From: Arachnopeziza araneosa
Lineage: Eukaryota > Ascomycota > Leotiomycetes > Helotiales > Arachnopezizaceae
NCBI GenBank assembly: GCA_003988855.1
Contig: QYAI01000134.1
Span: forward strand, 62,001-126,000
DNA length: 64,000 nucleotides
Direction: 5' to 3'
The stretch's first letter is position 1. Every line of letters begins with the position of its first letter. This document shows positions 22,277-34,458 of this stretch, piece after piece. A model generated the notes under the pieces. That model was given only the letters and a program-made list of their open reading frames with translations. It did no database searches and was not told where the DNA came from. The position numbers were made by a program, and so were the translations under genes.

Positions 22277-24339
22277 ATGCCTCCTCTCCCGAGTCAAAAG
22301 GGAACAGGAAAGAAGGGCCGCGATGCGCGTCAGTCGCGAAGTCGAAATACCACACCCATCACCACGAGCTCCGCTCAACCAGCAGACGAAGAAGAACCCC
22401 CCACCCCATATCTAGAGCTTCCTGTCTCGTCCTTTCAAACGGCGGATGATCTTACTGATAACTATGGCAATGCGATTCCAAGCGCCAAAGATTTGGATGC
22501 TCTGCTGGACCGCCTGAATGGCCTTGTTCGTGTGGTTGAGGCGCGAGGCTCTGTCTGCGATCGGGGTATGAGGATGATGGCACAAGCAAGAAAGGACAGA
22601 TTAGATGAGATAGAGACTGAAAGACGAGACGAGGAGAGTAAAGAGAGATTGAAGAGAGAACTCGCCGACGAAGAAGAGCGTGGCAGAAATAGGGCAAACA
22701 AAAAGAAGCGCAAGGATTTAAGCACAGCAAGAGAGGAGAGGCCATTGACACATGGCGCACACGGGTTGGCACCTCAAGATGGCAGTAATATAGGTATGTT
22801 TTCTCGGATTTCTCCCCAGGTTAAACGTGTTCCACCTCACTAACCATGGAAACAGATGGTTCGTCTCCAATGCGGGACAAGAAACCGGCCAGAAGAATGT
22901 CCAGGGACAACGATTCCGCGAGCTCCTCGTTATCTCCTCCAGCAGTAGCAACCCCGGCTGCAGGTATCGACCCCGACGAAAAAGATGAGGATAAGGATGA
23001 CGATGATTCAAGCATAGACGAACATCAACCACCTCCAGCTCCAGCAGTTCCTCATCTCCAAACCTTTGGCGACGACCCATCAACTTTTCCAGATCCTACC
23101 GTCTATGAGATCCGCAAGGATACTGCGGGTATGAGCAGAGAGGAACTCATGGAGATCTACTCGGTGACCTACTTCCCAGAACACAGTCTAGATGATCTTA
23201 TTCCTGGAACTCCACCCGACAAAGATTTCAGCAATGCCAAGCCTACCAACCAAGTTCAAGCCAATACATTTGCCACTTATCTCGAGCCGTACTTCCGCCC
23301 ATTTGAAGACCATGATATCGCTTTTCTCCGGGAGAGAGGGGATCGAGTTACACCATTTGTAACTCCTCGCCGTGGCAAGAGGCATTACACGGAGGTCTGG
23401 GCTGAGGAAGATGGAGCTCTTTCTATCGACATCCAGCATAAGTCCGAGAAGCGACCTTTAAACCAAGCCAGAGGCAATATCGAGAACCTGGACGATGACA
23501 CCGCTGAGGGAGACTCAATATCAACTGGTCCCATTCTCTCACGCCTATTAGCACTCATGCGACCTGAGCATCGAGCTCCACCATCAGAGGACAGAGCAGC
23601 AACCAATGGATTTACAAATGGGGATGGCAATATCAATGGTGAAGCAAATAATGATCTCGACGCCATTCTTGGAGTCTCTAGCAGCGATACACCGGCTCCC
23701 CTGCCTTCTGCGACATACATGCCAGAGTCCAATTCAGAATCTTGGAAGAAGGCCACACATCCAAATCTAGATTATTCTCAGATGGATGAGCGCATCAAGC
23801 TTGAGCTTCGCCATATTGGGTTCTTACCTATGGACAGTGAGCCCGATTATGATGCCCATAATGATGACGATGTTGCTGTTCGTCTTCGGTATCTACAGGC
23901 AAAGCTCAAAGAAATTGCTATTCAGAATGGTTCTAAGAAGGCCAGGCTCTTCGAGTTAGTCAAAGAGAAGATGGCTCAACAAGAATACACTACCATTTTG
24001 GAGGATCTTGACGGCCAAGTCCAGACGGCATATCTGAAGCGGACGCGTACTTTGGGGAAGAGCAAGAAGACCAAGAGACCTGGTGGGGCCGGGGGTGGTA
24101 GTCATTTTGTTGGTGGAGCCAACACTGGCATGGCGAGACCAGGCATTGGTGACATGACAAAAACATTAATGGAAAGACGAAGAAAATGGATCGATACTAT
24201 TGGTGGTGTTTTAGATCCAGAAGCCAGTAAAGTGCGGAGGCAGAAGGATCCTGATAGTTCCATCTTCAAGCCAACAGAAATGGCAGAGTTCGTCAAGAGA
24301 GAGAATCAGGCTTGGGACGAGGATGCCGAGGAGGAATAG
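22277..24339 (+). CDS. ngg1: SAGA/ADA complex subunit Ngg1 (Ada3)
   Basis: Structural subunit of the histone acetyltransferase module (with Gcn5, Ada2 and Sgf29) in the nucleus; it stabilises Gcn5 activity on nucleosomes. Two exons, 22277-22793 and 22856-24339, joined through a 62 bp intron (gtatgt...aacag); about 666 residues. The start is set at MPPLPSQKGTGKKGRDARQS, the usual fungal Ngg1 beginning. N-terminal DLDALLDRLNGLVRVVEARG and a coiled-coil of charged residues come first, then YEIRKDTAGMSREELMEIYS, YFPEHSLDDLIPGTPPDKDF and the C-terminal Ada3 domain (DERIKLELRHIGFLPMDSEP, LRYLQAKLKEIAIQNGSKKA, ending with GIGDMTKTLMERRRKWIDTI). The order and length are normal. Its catalytic partner Gcn5 is encoded about 15 kb to the right in this same window. 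Confidence 0.9.
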
Positions 24340-25118
24340 GCGTCTCTTCTTTAGTAGAGTTCATGATACGATAGGTTATCAACGACAATTTATTCGAGGC
24401 GATGTAGTTGGGTCTGTGGGGAGGTGGTAACCTCGCTATTTATGCAATGGCTTGCATTGGAGTTTTGAAGATAGAAATCGTCAGGCTTGCGAATGATTGA
24501 TTCAGGGACAAACCGAGCATAAATTTACAGTTCCTGATGACCTCGTTGCTATGTTTGTTCCTCCGTTCTGTGCTTTACTTTCTTTCAATCGTCATTACGC
24601 AAATCACTTGCTTGTAATCTCTGGTGTTCTATGCCTCCCGCGTCCTGCCTTCCGCCTTCCAGCTTCGGCCTTTCAACCTCGTGCCTTCCAGTTCTGCTAG
24701 CGCGGATGCTGGTTTCACGATCACTTGATCCTTTGTTATTTTTTTTTCGCGTTCCTCTTGGAACAAACAACAACAACAACTGATTAACCTTCGTAAGTCC
24801 TCCCCCTCCTCCTCCACCCCAACGTGTGAGTAGTCAACTGTCACTGTCACTGTCTTCAAGAGGAGGTGTTGCCTGTTGTTTGTCGAGAATCAAAAGCGCC
24901 AGCAGAAGGCAGATCGCAGAGGTTAATTCTTCTTAATCATACAATGCTCTGCGGATGTGGAAGTCGAAGCTGATTCTCTACCTACCATCCACAGACGCTC
25001 CATCAGAAAAGAATTCCAAGCTGGTACCAAGAACCTAACAATTTACACAAGGATACTCAGCAGCAGCTGGGTTTCTTACAACAAAAGGATCTAAGAGCCA
25101 TCAGGTATTTCCAACGCC
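24340..25118. other. Intergenic, includes 5' region of the next gene
   Basis: About 0.78 kb; short pyrimidine-rich patches (CCTCCCCCTCCTCCTCC near 24800) and a TGTCACTGTCACTGTC repeat at about 24839-24854. No gene is seen. Confidence 0.4.
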
Positions 25119-26760
25119 ATGTCAGACAGATATGACCACAGTCGCACCCGAGCCTATCGGGATCGCGAGCGTGGCCCTAGGGACGGAGAGTGGGTTCACG
25201 ATAAGTGAGCAGGACTTCCCCCCAATTCAAAGATTATGCTGATTCATTAGATACACGACTCAGAGCCCGCGCAGAGGTAGGAGTCGAAGCCCTGCACGAT
25301 CATCACTTGATAGCTATCGCCCATTGGGGCATAGCACACCACGCGGACCCACGCGTTCAGCCCGGGAAGCACAGCCATCACGGCCTGCACAACCGGTATG
25401 TCCACCACGTGGACCGGCGCGTTTAACCAGGCATGCACAGATACCACGGCCTGCAGAGCCTGCCCGTCAACCACGCTCCGAAGATGGATATCACACCATT
25501 GAATCACTCATGGAGGGCAAGGCTATCAAAGCCAATATTCGGAGACCCTTCTTTCAACATCTCAATAGTGCGAGGCATGAAGCAAGTTCTAAGCATAAAG
25601 ATTGCAACTACCAGATTAGAGCCTATCTTGCTGACAAGAGTACCTGGGACAAATTCTGTAAGCATCATCATCTTACATCACAAGATGGAGACGTCGAACT
25701 AATATTTATACTACTTAGGGCCCTTTGAAGAATTCCCTGCCAAGGAACCTGGCCTCGCAAACCATCCAAATGCGGGGCATTCCCGGAACTGCCGCTGGGC
25801 TGCATCCAGGGGCCAAACCCCTTCACTTGTTGGTCAATCCATTGCTGCAGGTGGACATCCACAATTGTCCGGTCTGATTAAGATAAAGCAAGAACATCCA
25901 GCATCTGATGGAGCCCAGCTTTCAGCATCAATGGCGCAGTTGAACTTCTCTATTCCCTCGCAACGAATTGGGTGTCTTCCGCAGGCAGCCCCTTCGTCTC
26001 AGCTCCTATATGCTTTGCTGAACACTCAGAGTATTCATAAAAGTCGAGGAACAGTTATCATGATTGACACGCGACCAATAATCTTCCCTGAAACCGCTTT
26101 TGTCAACGCAACCTTCCTCTCCTTCGAGAGTGAGACTTTGGAGGCCATGGCACAAGTTGGCCATAGTCTTCGATGTCACTTGTTCTACCACAGAGTTGCA
26201 ACTGGCGATCTTTTACTATGGGTGTTACCTACAGTCACCAGTGATGTCAGTGCAATCAATGCTGGACAGGCGTTTCTTGAAGGATGGATTGCAAGAATTC
26301 AGCGTTTTGGACAAGTCAAGCCCTCAATTTATTGGAACGAGATTCAGGCAGGGAACCTACCACGCTTGTCAAACACATCAACATTTCAAACATCGACTGC
26401 ATCGACTCCATTATCAAACTCGACAGTCATGTCGGCTCCACGAATTGGATCGGCTCCATTGTCAAGCTCAACAACTGCATCCGTTTCGTCATCTATCTCG
26501 GCCCCGTTGTCTACCCCATCGGCTCATAATGGGAAATTGGATCCTTGGGCTGGATACAGGGAGGCTTTCAAACCTTCTGAAGTTGAAATTTTGCTCATTG
26601 AGGAAAGTGCAAAGGTAAGGTTTGCCCTTAATTTAACTTTGCAATTGGAGCTAACACCATGAAGGCGGAGGGAATGTTGCGTCTGGTGCTTGACGAAGTG
26701 ACCAGAGAAGTTATCACGTTGCGAGAATTTTCGGATCGGGTCGTTCGTAGAAGTCGTTAA
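25119..26760 (+). CDS. Unrecognised protein with Arg/Ser/Pro-rich N-terminus
   Basis: I do not recognise this gene. Four exons join in phase: 25119-25204, 25251-25657, 25719-26614, 26665-26760, with introns of 46, 61 and 50 bp; about 494 residues. The first 110 residues are low complexity with RS and RP pairs (RDRERGPRDGEWVHDKY, SPRRGRSRSPARSS), as in RNA-binding or splicing-associated proteins. Then a short basic helix-like block (RPFFQHLNSARHEASSKHKD) and WDKFWPFEEFPAKEPGLANH follow. The middle (about 260-350) reads like a folded domain (RGTVIMIDTRPIIFPETAFV, HLFYHRVATGDLLLWVLP), followed by Ser/Thr-rich sequence with repeats of S.PLSSS type and a last helix (AEGMLRLVLDEVTREVITLR). The exon structure and codon pattern make it a real gene; the function is unknown. 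Confidence 0.7.
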
Positions 26761-27170
26761 GTTCGTTGGCACTACTTTGTTGGAGTTTGGATGGTGATGA
26801 TATCCGGTATCTCGATAAGAGTTTTGAGCCATAATCTGTATTGAGTCAACAGAAATAAAGAGGTTATTGTAATACTGTGAATTCAACTTGAATATTGAAT
26901 ATCCCAGTTGAAAAATACTTATCTCGCCTCAGAGCCGGTATAATATTTTGACTGACACTACGACGAGAGATTTTGAAACATAAATATGGGTATCAGATTG
27001 CCTTATATTTAGGAGAGAGTGATAGAAGCAAATGTACAGCTAGGTACCGAATAAAAGCTGGCAAAATGTAAACGTCGCTTAACGATTTGAGACCCAAAAA
27101 ATAAAATAAAAATAAATCAATTAAAAATAACTTACCACTGAACCAGGAAAGCAAGGTTCAGTATGGCAAA
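26761..27170. other. Intergenic, AT-rich
   Basis: Downstream flank of the previous gene; an A/T-only stretch (AAAATAAAATAAAAATAAAT) lies near 27097-27120, just before the repeat copy. No gene is seen. Confidence 0.4.
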
Positions 27171-27352
27171 ACTGTAGGAAGACAGAAACTAAACCAGGTG
27201 TGTAGGTTAAGTTTTTTAATCCGTTCAAAGTCGGCCGGTATGGCGCTACCCGGCGGGTAGAGCAGCCCAGGAAGAGGACCCGTGTACCTAAAGAGAGGAG
27301 TGGGCATATTGGCGATGACCGAGAATGACTTATTTAATCCTATGTACCTGCT
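27171..27352 (+). repeat. Dispersed repeat, copy B (182 bp)
   Basis: Near-identical and inverted relative to 4497-4726. It begins ACTGTAGGAAGACAGAAAC and ends TATGTACCTGCT; beyond both ends the flanks are unrelated, which fixes the shared borders. It lacks about 48 bp present in copy A after the CCCGGCGGGTAG core and has a few substitutions near its right end. The sequence after 27352 (GC-rich, with GGCGGCGAGG) is not shared. About 600 bp to the right lies the F-box pseudogene. Confidence 0.8.
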
Positions 27353-27981
27353 GCGTGGTCAGGCTGTGGAAGGGAGCGGTCGAGGCGGCGGCGAGGTTTA
27401 CCCGGCTTTGGGCCGGATCTTTGGGTTTCACTAGGAAGGGTACGCGGTGTAGGAGAGGAGGGACTTTGCAGTGCGGAGCTTTTGGTGGATGGTCTGGAGT
27501 TGTTTGGTATCTAATTCAAGTCTTGCTCCTAGTCTTGGAAAGGAGGAATAAGCAATCTAACATGATGACAGTCTCTACATGAGGCTTTGTATTCTGTGGT
27601 TGAGCTATAGCTTGGTTGTCAATTGGATGTTCTCTTTCAGTGTTTTATAGATTGCATTGTGATATGTGTCGAACGGCTTGAGGTCGGTTTCTTCAGGTTG
27701 AGTGTAAATGTTCGGTTTTTCAAGACGAAGATACTTGTTCTTCACAATGAGTATTGTGATCTGATAATTGAATGCGGGTTTTATGATTTCAAGCTTTTAA
27801 ATAGCAGTTCTTAAGCTAAAATCATTAAGCAATAGGGGTTGGCGCCACCGTAAGCGAGCCAACGTTTCACTATAAATTTAGTAAAGCGTACCTATACCTT
27901 ACTTCATACTTAAAAACTCTTTCCCTTTCTACCTCCTCAACTACCAGCTAGCAAACTTTGATCTCAACATGTCGAAGAGAC
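27353..27981. other. Intergenic, upstream of the F-box pseudogene
   Basis: Unrecognised frames only. At about 27833-27860 it holds GGGGTTGGCGCCACCGTAAG followed by CGAGCCAAC, an imperfect inverted repeat (GTTGGC ... GCCAAC) similar to a block near 10422. Confidence 0.4.
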
Positions 27982-29539
27982 ATGGCGATAATACCTTCAG
28001 TGGACAAATGTTTTGCAGCGCCAAAAAGACAAGAACTAGTGGCTCCTGGGGTTTTGTTACCTGTGGAGGTTGGTCTTATGATCGTGGAGGAAATCTCACG
28101 CCAAAAATATTCCGGGTGGGCGTTGTGTGCGGCTGTTTGTAAAGAGTGGCGGGCCGTTGTCGAACGAAAGAACTTCCGGCGACTAACATTACAGGCATCA
28201 TGCCTCGAGGGACTCGAAAATATGGTTATCCGACAAAGGGATCTTGTTCAATACATCTGCCTAAATATTGAGCTTCCACGGTACACCTGTCGCTCTTGTC
28301 AGCATAGAGAGTCATCTTCATGCTTGTCACGACATAGCTCTATTATTGCAAATAATCTATTGAAGCTGTTTTCTGTTCTTAGCACCTGGCAGCCCACAGG
28401 TTGTCTAATATTAGAGCTAAACGCCTATTCACTCAGCGACTCGGAACACTGGTTCAAAAACTATCATTTTGGACTTGAACATGAAGATGTTGGAGATTTG
28501 GTCCAGCAGCAGGAAGCTACCACTGGATGGCACGACCCTAAACACGGCTCGGTTGATGGTTAGCAGGTCGAGGCTCCTTGTGCGCCAGCTATAGTTCGAC
28601 TCCTCTCCCCGATCTGTTTGAGCCTCCCGAAAAATCTCCCCGAGGTTCACGTAGTTACAGGGTTTGTGATAGGTCGACAGCTTCGTCGTCAGATTTATCT
28701 GGCGGCACTACGGCTTTTATGGGAGAGACTCCCTGGACTAGATACTATAGTCTACGAGCCATGGCGTGTTTGGCGGCGCTCGTGGAAGATCGCGTGCGAT
28801 GAGGGTATGTTACTCTATCGGCCGCCTGTTTGATCGCCTTCTGATAATTCGATAGAACTGGCTTCTGTGATTCAGGACGCTCTACCCAGCCACGTGAAAA
28901 CAGTAATCATCTTTGAGGAATTCAATGACCAGCTTGCGTTGGTACTATGCAGGGATACGCCATATTTGCCCATCATAGATACTAGCCCGAGCGCAGGCCT
29001 TATGCTAGTTAGAGCCTTCGCCTCGAAAAGCCGTAACTTTGAACGTCTTCCTATTTCATACATGATCGATGCTCAGCAATTTTTCAAGTCCTGTCAGCTA
29101 TCTTATACCTGGTATCACTTACAATCATTAACACTTACATCATCAATTCTAGCCCAGATAGCCCCCTATAAGGAGATTTCTGCTTTATTGCATAATGCTA
29201 GTTTAGCTGCGCTAAATATGCCGCAGTTGGAAAGTATGGTGCTCTGGAATAGTAAACATGGAGAAGCATGTGCGGTCATTTATCAGAGGAACAAGTCGAG
29301 TAAGCATGCTACACTTACGTGGCGTGGTACATGTGATCTTGAGCTCAGTTATGATGTGATTCAGTCCTGGCAAAGGTTGCCTCTGATTCCTACCACCTAC
29401 GAATCAAGAAGGAACGAGTACAGGTCTTATCAACTCCCACGGCGATGCCGTTCACCATTTGCACTTGCCGGCTGGAGTCATTGATCCAGTATCACTGTGG
29501 CAGATATGTCAGGAGGGCATGGTGCAAAGATTGGCCTGA
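27982..29539 (+). pseudogene. F-box-like fungal family protein (DUF6546-like), disabled
   Basis: Member of an expanded fungal family with an F-box-like start: VLLPVEVGLMIVEEISRQKY, GWALCAAVCKEWRAVVERKN, then LPRYTCRSCQ. Such proteins are assumed substrate adaptors for SCF ubiquitin ligases. In the frame of exon 1 (27982-28804) an in-frame TAG occurs at 28561-28563, and the text continues in the same frame as QVEAPCAPAIVRLLSP and LPEVHVVTGFVIGRQLRRQI. A typical 51 bp intron (28805-28855) leads to exon 2 (LASVIQDALPSHVKTVIIFE, TLTSSILAQIAP, MVLWNSKHGEACAVIYQ). Near 29410-29430 the frame changes: the family C-terminus (HGDAVHHLHLPAGVIDPVSL) is in another frame to a TGA at 29537. Two independent lesions support a true pseudogene. 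The family label is from memory of the motifs. Confidence 0.8.
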
Positions 29540-30415
29540 TCAGTGTTTCTGCCTCCTTGTTCAATCGGGTCCACTAGGGACAGTATGCCGCCTAGGAGTC
29601 CCACTCATGTGCTACTATTGAAAGGGATCGGAGAAGGCGTGATCGATGATAAAGTTGAGGCACTCGAGACTATTTGAGAGGCGGGAGGTGTAAAAGGATG
29701 AGCACTGGCCTATTCATCCTTAAGGAGGCAGCGACAGAGGAAATAAATTACAAAATTTGACGTAATCCAAATTCGCGAGAAATTGCCGTCCTGTACTCTT
29801 CATCATGTTTTCATCGCGAGCTGTAAGATGGCGAATACACGTGAAATTCGTCTTCGACGAATGAAAAACTCAATGCTTGTCTTGAACAAGCACTTGGAAA
29901 CTTAAAATGCGCAGCTCTTAGATACTCATCTTTCATTGTCAAGAATTTTCATCGACTTTAGAAGAGTAAAGATTGTGGTATTTGAGCTTCGACTTTACGA
30001 TTTCCCGACTCTTTGGCAAAGAACGAATTTTGACCGCCTCGGCCAACGAGCATGCCATCAGAGTCTGGGAGCGGGCGGTTCTGGCCCTGAAGCGAGCTTG
30101 GAGGCAGTAGCTGTAAGTAGTACCTTGTTCTCTTCTGTGTTCAAATTTCTATCTTTGGTCGTTTGGCTTGATTTCTTTCTACTCTACTAGGTACTCTTTT
30201 CTTTCCCACTGCATCCCTTTTACGATGTTCTTGCTCTTCTGGAAAAATCGAAGAAAGGCCCTTATTGCCTGAGGCGTCAAACCGGTATCGGCCTTACGTA
30301 ATTCCGCATCGGAGAGAAGAGAGTCCGACATCCCGTGATTTCGTGTCTGTATCGTGATTATTTCGCGACCATTTCTCTTAAACTTTATCTACCAAACACT
30401 ACCCCCATCGCAATC
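29540..30415. other. Intergenic
   Basis: About 0.88 kb with no supported gene, serving as flank of the F-box pseudogene and promoter of the Artemis-like gene. Confidence 0.4.
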
Positions 30416-33400
30416 ATGTCTACCTTTCGGGGTATCATGAAAGAGTTCCCAGATATCAATGGTATTTATATCTTTCTTCCTTGCTTATCTTCTCTCTCTT
30501 TCTCGCACCTGAGGGAACAGTACCGGAACCAACCGAAACCGAGACCGTGACTTTATCGTTTCGTCGTTGGCATTTCCAGGTAGAAATCAGGATACAGTTA
30601 TTCCAGCACTGACACATCACCTATTTATTCCTTGGTTGGAAAAACATTCAGAGGCTGTCGACAGGTCGAAAACGAATCCGTTGTTTCGTCATTGATAACT
30701 CTTTCTCCTCTCACAGGGTCCTTCGACTCTCAGTCTTCTTTTCTCGTAGTCTTCTTCTCTCACAATCTTTCTTCTCTTACAAATAGCTAACAATTGTCAG
30801 TGGACTTCTTTCGACTAATACCTGGGTTGAGACCACCACGCGCTGCATTTCTCTCCCATGTCCATAGTGATCACTTGGTGGGTTTAGACACCTACAAAGC
30901 TTCATTGTGAGTATCCACCTTCTATTTCAAACGTTACGGTGTTCGTACTTCTTCCATTACAAACCCATGCCTGCTTAGATGTTTTAGCTAACTCATTTTG
31001 TAGCATCTACTGCTCTGCTGTTACAAAAGCGCTTCTTATGAAGTTGGAGAAGAAGATCCACCGTCTGAACTTTGCAAACAACGCGGTTGAGTATAGCAAA
31101 ACTACGTACAAGTTTCAGGAGCCTCGACTCGTAAGCCTTGATCATTCTACTTTGTCACTATTAATGAGCTCAAATTCTCACTTCATCTTAGAAACAGATT
31201 CCTCTCGAAACACCGACCAAGATTGAGCTAGAGCCTGGAAATGAGATCCAAGTGACTCTTTTTGATGCAAATCATTGCTCTGGAGCGGTAATGTTTCTTT
31301 TGGAGCAAAATAAAACGGCGGTCTTATACACTGGAGACATTCGATCTGAGCCATGGTTTGTCAACAACTTGGTCCGAAATCCTTTTTTGATCGAGTACAC
31401 AAGTGGGATGAAATCAATAGACTGTATTTATCTCGACACAAGCAATTTAGAACCATTTGAGTTCCCTACCAAAGCAGAAGGTCTGCGAGAGCTTATTAGC
31501 AAAGTAAAAAAGTACCCAGCCACCACAGTTTTCCATCTTGCAGCGTGGACCTTTGGCTACGAAGAAGTATGGATGGCGTTGAGCAAAGCCTTTGGATCTC
31601 AAGTAAGTTTGTATTTACAGCAAATAGGTTCCACTTCTGACAGCAAGATAGATTCACATCGATGATTACAAGATCCGCTTGTATCATTTTCTGCCTGTTG
31701 CCTACTCGGGTACAGTCCTGCGGGGATATAAAGTTGGAAACACAAATGCACCCAGTTTCCTTACGGAAAATTCCCGGGTCCGATTCCATAGTTGCGAGAG
31801 AGGCACACCATGCTCGAAAATAGACAAGCAGACCGTCTTCATTCGACCAATCATTACAAGACTAGATAATGGTGAGGAGATTGGAGAAGTTGGTGTAGGC
31901 GGTGGTGGAGGCGACCTTCAGCACCATTCTGAGCTTGACATAACAGATCTTGATATCAACAAGTTTATGGACCTGTGAGTACTTCCAGCATTTATTGTGA
32001 TCTCCTGTTTATGCATTATAGGTTTGCGGCAATGAATGACGATGTCGTAAAAGCAGAGCTAACAGCTAACTTCATCAAATCTGTAAAATCTGGTCAAAAC
32101 GCTCTTGCACTGAATAATCTCAAGATTAGCAATGAAGACGACGCCTTGTCAATGGGTCAAATCATCGCATCTTTGGTAAACTCAGCTATGAAAAACACAG
32201 CCAAAACACATACCCAAGATCAACCTGAGAAAAATAATGAAAACCACAATTCCTTGCCGAAAGTCATTACTTTTCCCTATTCTCGGCATTCTTCATACAA
32301 AGAGCTTTGCCATCTTGTCAGAGCTTTCAAGCCCAAAGATGTGTATCCTTGCACCGTCGACGAAAAATACTGGTGGGAAACAGGAAAGAGTATTCGAACA
32401 CTTTTTGGAAAGGAGTGCTCGGCGGACGACTTCAGATACGACCTCGAGCTTGCGGATTGGCAAGATAGACAACCTCCACCACCAGATTGGAGTAACTACA
32501 GTCAGGCCACTACGCAACGAACTGAGGATACTCCAAGTCCACTTCGTTTCGGCAACCGGGAAAGTGGCGTTCGATATAGAGATTCTAGTTCCCGGCAACT
32601 TATTCAATTAGCCCACGAATCTTCGGCGTTAAATACTAATGAGTCTGCAACTTCTACTAAAGTTTTGCAAGCTTCCGAGGACACCGCAATCACTACCAGA
32701 TTTCTCTCAAGCACCCACCATCACGCTTTAATGCCTCCGCGAGCTTTCAAAGACAGTAAATTGGAGAGTTCGAGGAAAGAAGTCAAAAATGACGAGAGTG
32801 TTTTAGTTACAACACCAGAAGCTGCAAGCAATTATAGACTTGGAAAAAATGCCAAGGGACTACTCAGGCTATTTGATACAGATGGTAATGAATTTAGCCG
32901 AGAAGATCTAGCAAAAATGAGATCTGTAACTGCCAAGAATCATATTGCAACAACATTGGACAATTCAGACGTTATCTTCCAAGAGATATCGCCTCAAAAT
33001 TTTATGGCCGAGTCTCCAGGATCAGCTTCTCAAAATTTGAGAACAGAGACTGTCCTCAAAGATCTCAATGAAGATGGTCGAGGTCATAAAAGACCGCGTC
33101 TAACGTACGATGGACCGGATTCAAGTCCGAGTATGATCTCGTCAGAAAACCAGAGTATTATCAGTCCACAGGACGCCTCGTATTTGTTTGACTCAGCTCA
33201 TCTTGAAAATCCAGCAACGTTGGCAGTTGATTTAGATGCTGCATCTCTGATTGTACCAGGAGATCTACAGTTATCGAAGAGAAAGAGGAGTGTGTCTGAG
33301 GAACCTCTTTCTCAACAGCATCAGATGGTCAATTCGTTGAATGCTCGCAATATTTCCTTACAGACTGATAAACTTAATCAGGCCGACCTTCAGCGCAAGG

Positions 33401-34458
33401 AAGACAGAGCAAGCCTCCCAGCGTCTGAAAATCTGGCGAGTATGGATAGAGCAACAGCCGGAAATGCAGCCATTGAAGAATTGGAGTTGCCTAACAATCT
33501 CGACGTAACAGACGACTTTGATTCGGCCGATACATCTGAAAAGGACGAGTGTGAGAATAATATGTCTAATGGAGATGGATCTAAAGTTTTCGATGAACAG
33601 AATTATTTTGATTCAGTTGACAACGTATTTCGGTGCGGAGCCTGCGGGCATGAGTCATGGTCAAAAGATGGAGTTTGCACTTATTTACCTTGTCCACGAA
33701 GCCTGATGGAAGATTCATACTACGAAGTTGGTTCTGAGGGTGAGGAAGCAAAGTCAAAAAATCCAGAACCCCTTCGAATTGCAGAGAACGAGTATGACGA
33801 GGAGATTTGGGATGAGGCTATCGCCCAAGAACTTGCCGGGGACTATTTGGATAATGATCCGGAAGCATATGATTCCCAAGACTCTTCCAAAAACTTAAAT
33901 GAAGAGTATGACCTGGCTGATAGTCTCATTGACGAGACCCCTCAATATGAGACTGATTCGGAGTCTTCAGAGAGCGAAGCTGATGATGATAGCGACGGGG
34001 AAACCGACTACAAATCTAAGTATAAGGAATTGCAAGCAGTCGAAGCCAAGCAACGTCGAGAACTCGAAGATCTTAAGCAAGATCACATTCGATTGGCCCA
34101 GAACTACAACCAATTGGAGATTTCATTTGCTGGCTGGAAGAATGCCATGGGAATTGAAACAGATTCTCAAGAAGGTCTTGAAGGGGAGTATGATGAGGAT
34201 GGAAATATCATTGTCGAAGTTGAGCCAAAAGATGTTGCGATGGCCGAAATTGTTATCTCTTCGCCGAGCTCTTTGCAGGAGGTCTCGAAGGAGATTGTGA
34301 TGAATCAAGCTGCCGAACAGAGCCAGAACTCGATGCTGGACACTCAGCGTATCGAGGACCGCATTGCAGGCTTCGAGGCTGCTGAAAACGGTACATGGAA
34401 CGAGGTAAGCTTGATGAGCACCGGCGGCAATCATACCAACGTGGAGGAGGAGCTTTAG
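30416..34458 (+). CDS. Artemis/SNM1-like metallo-beta-lactamase DNA repair nuclease
   Basis: Predicted metal-dependent nuclease of the beta-CASP SNM1/Artemis group acting in double-strand-break or crosslink repair. Six exons: 30416-30461, 30801-30906, 31004-31130, 31192-31602, 31652-31974, 32022-34458; about 1149 residues. The start MSTFRGIMKEFPDINVDFFR resembles the Artemis N-terminus. Metal motifs: SHVHSDHLVGLD (HxHxDH), FDANHCSGAVMFLLE, and LYTGDIRSEPW. The beta-CASP part includes VFHLAAWTFGYEEVW and PYSRHSSYKELCHLVRAFKP. The long C-terminal half is disordered and acidic, with a possible Zn-binding patch (FRCGACGHESWSKDGVCTYL) and a coiled coil (YKSKYKELQAVEAKQRRELE) before an EEEL end. 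The first intron (339 bp) is much longer than its neighbours. The catalytic domain is intact; assignment to Artemis rather than Pso2 rests on the N-terminus and lack of a UBZ finger. Confidence 0.85.
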
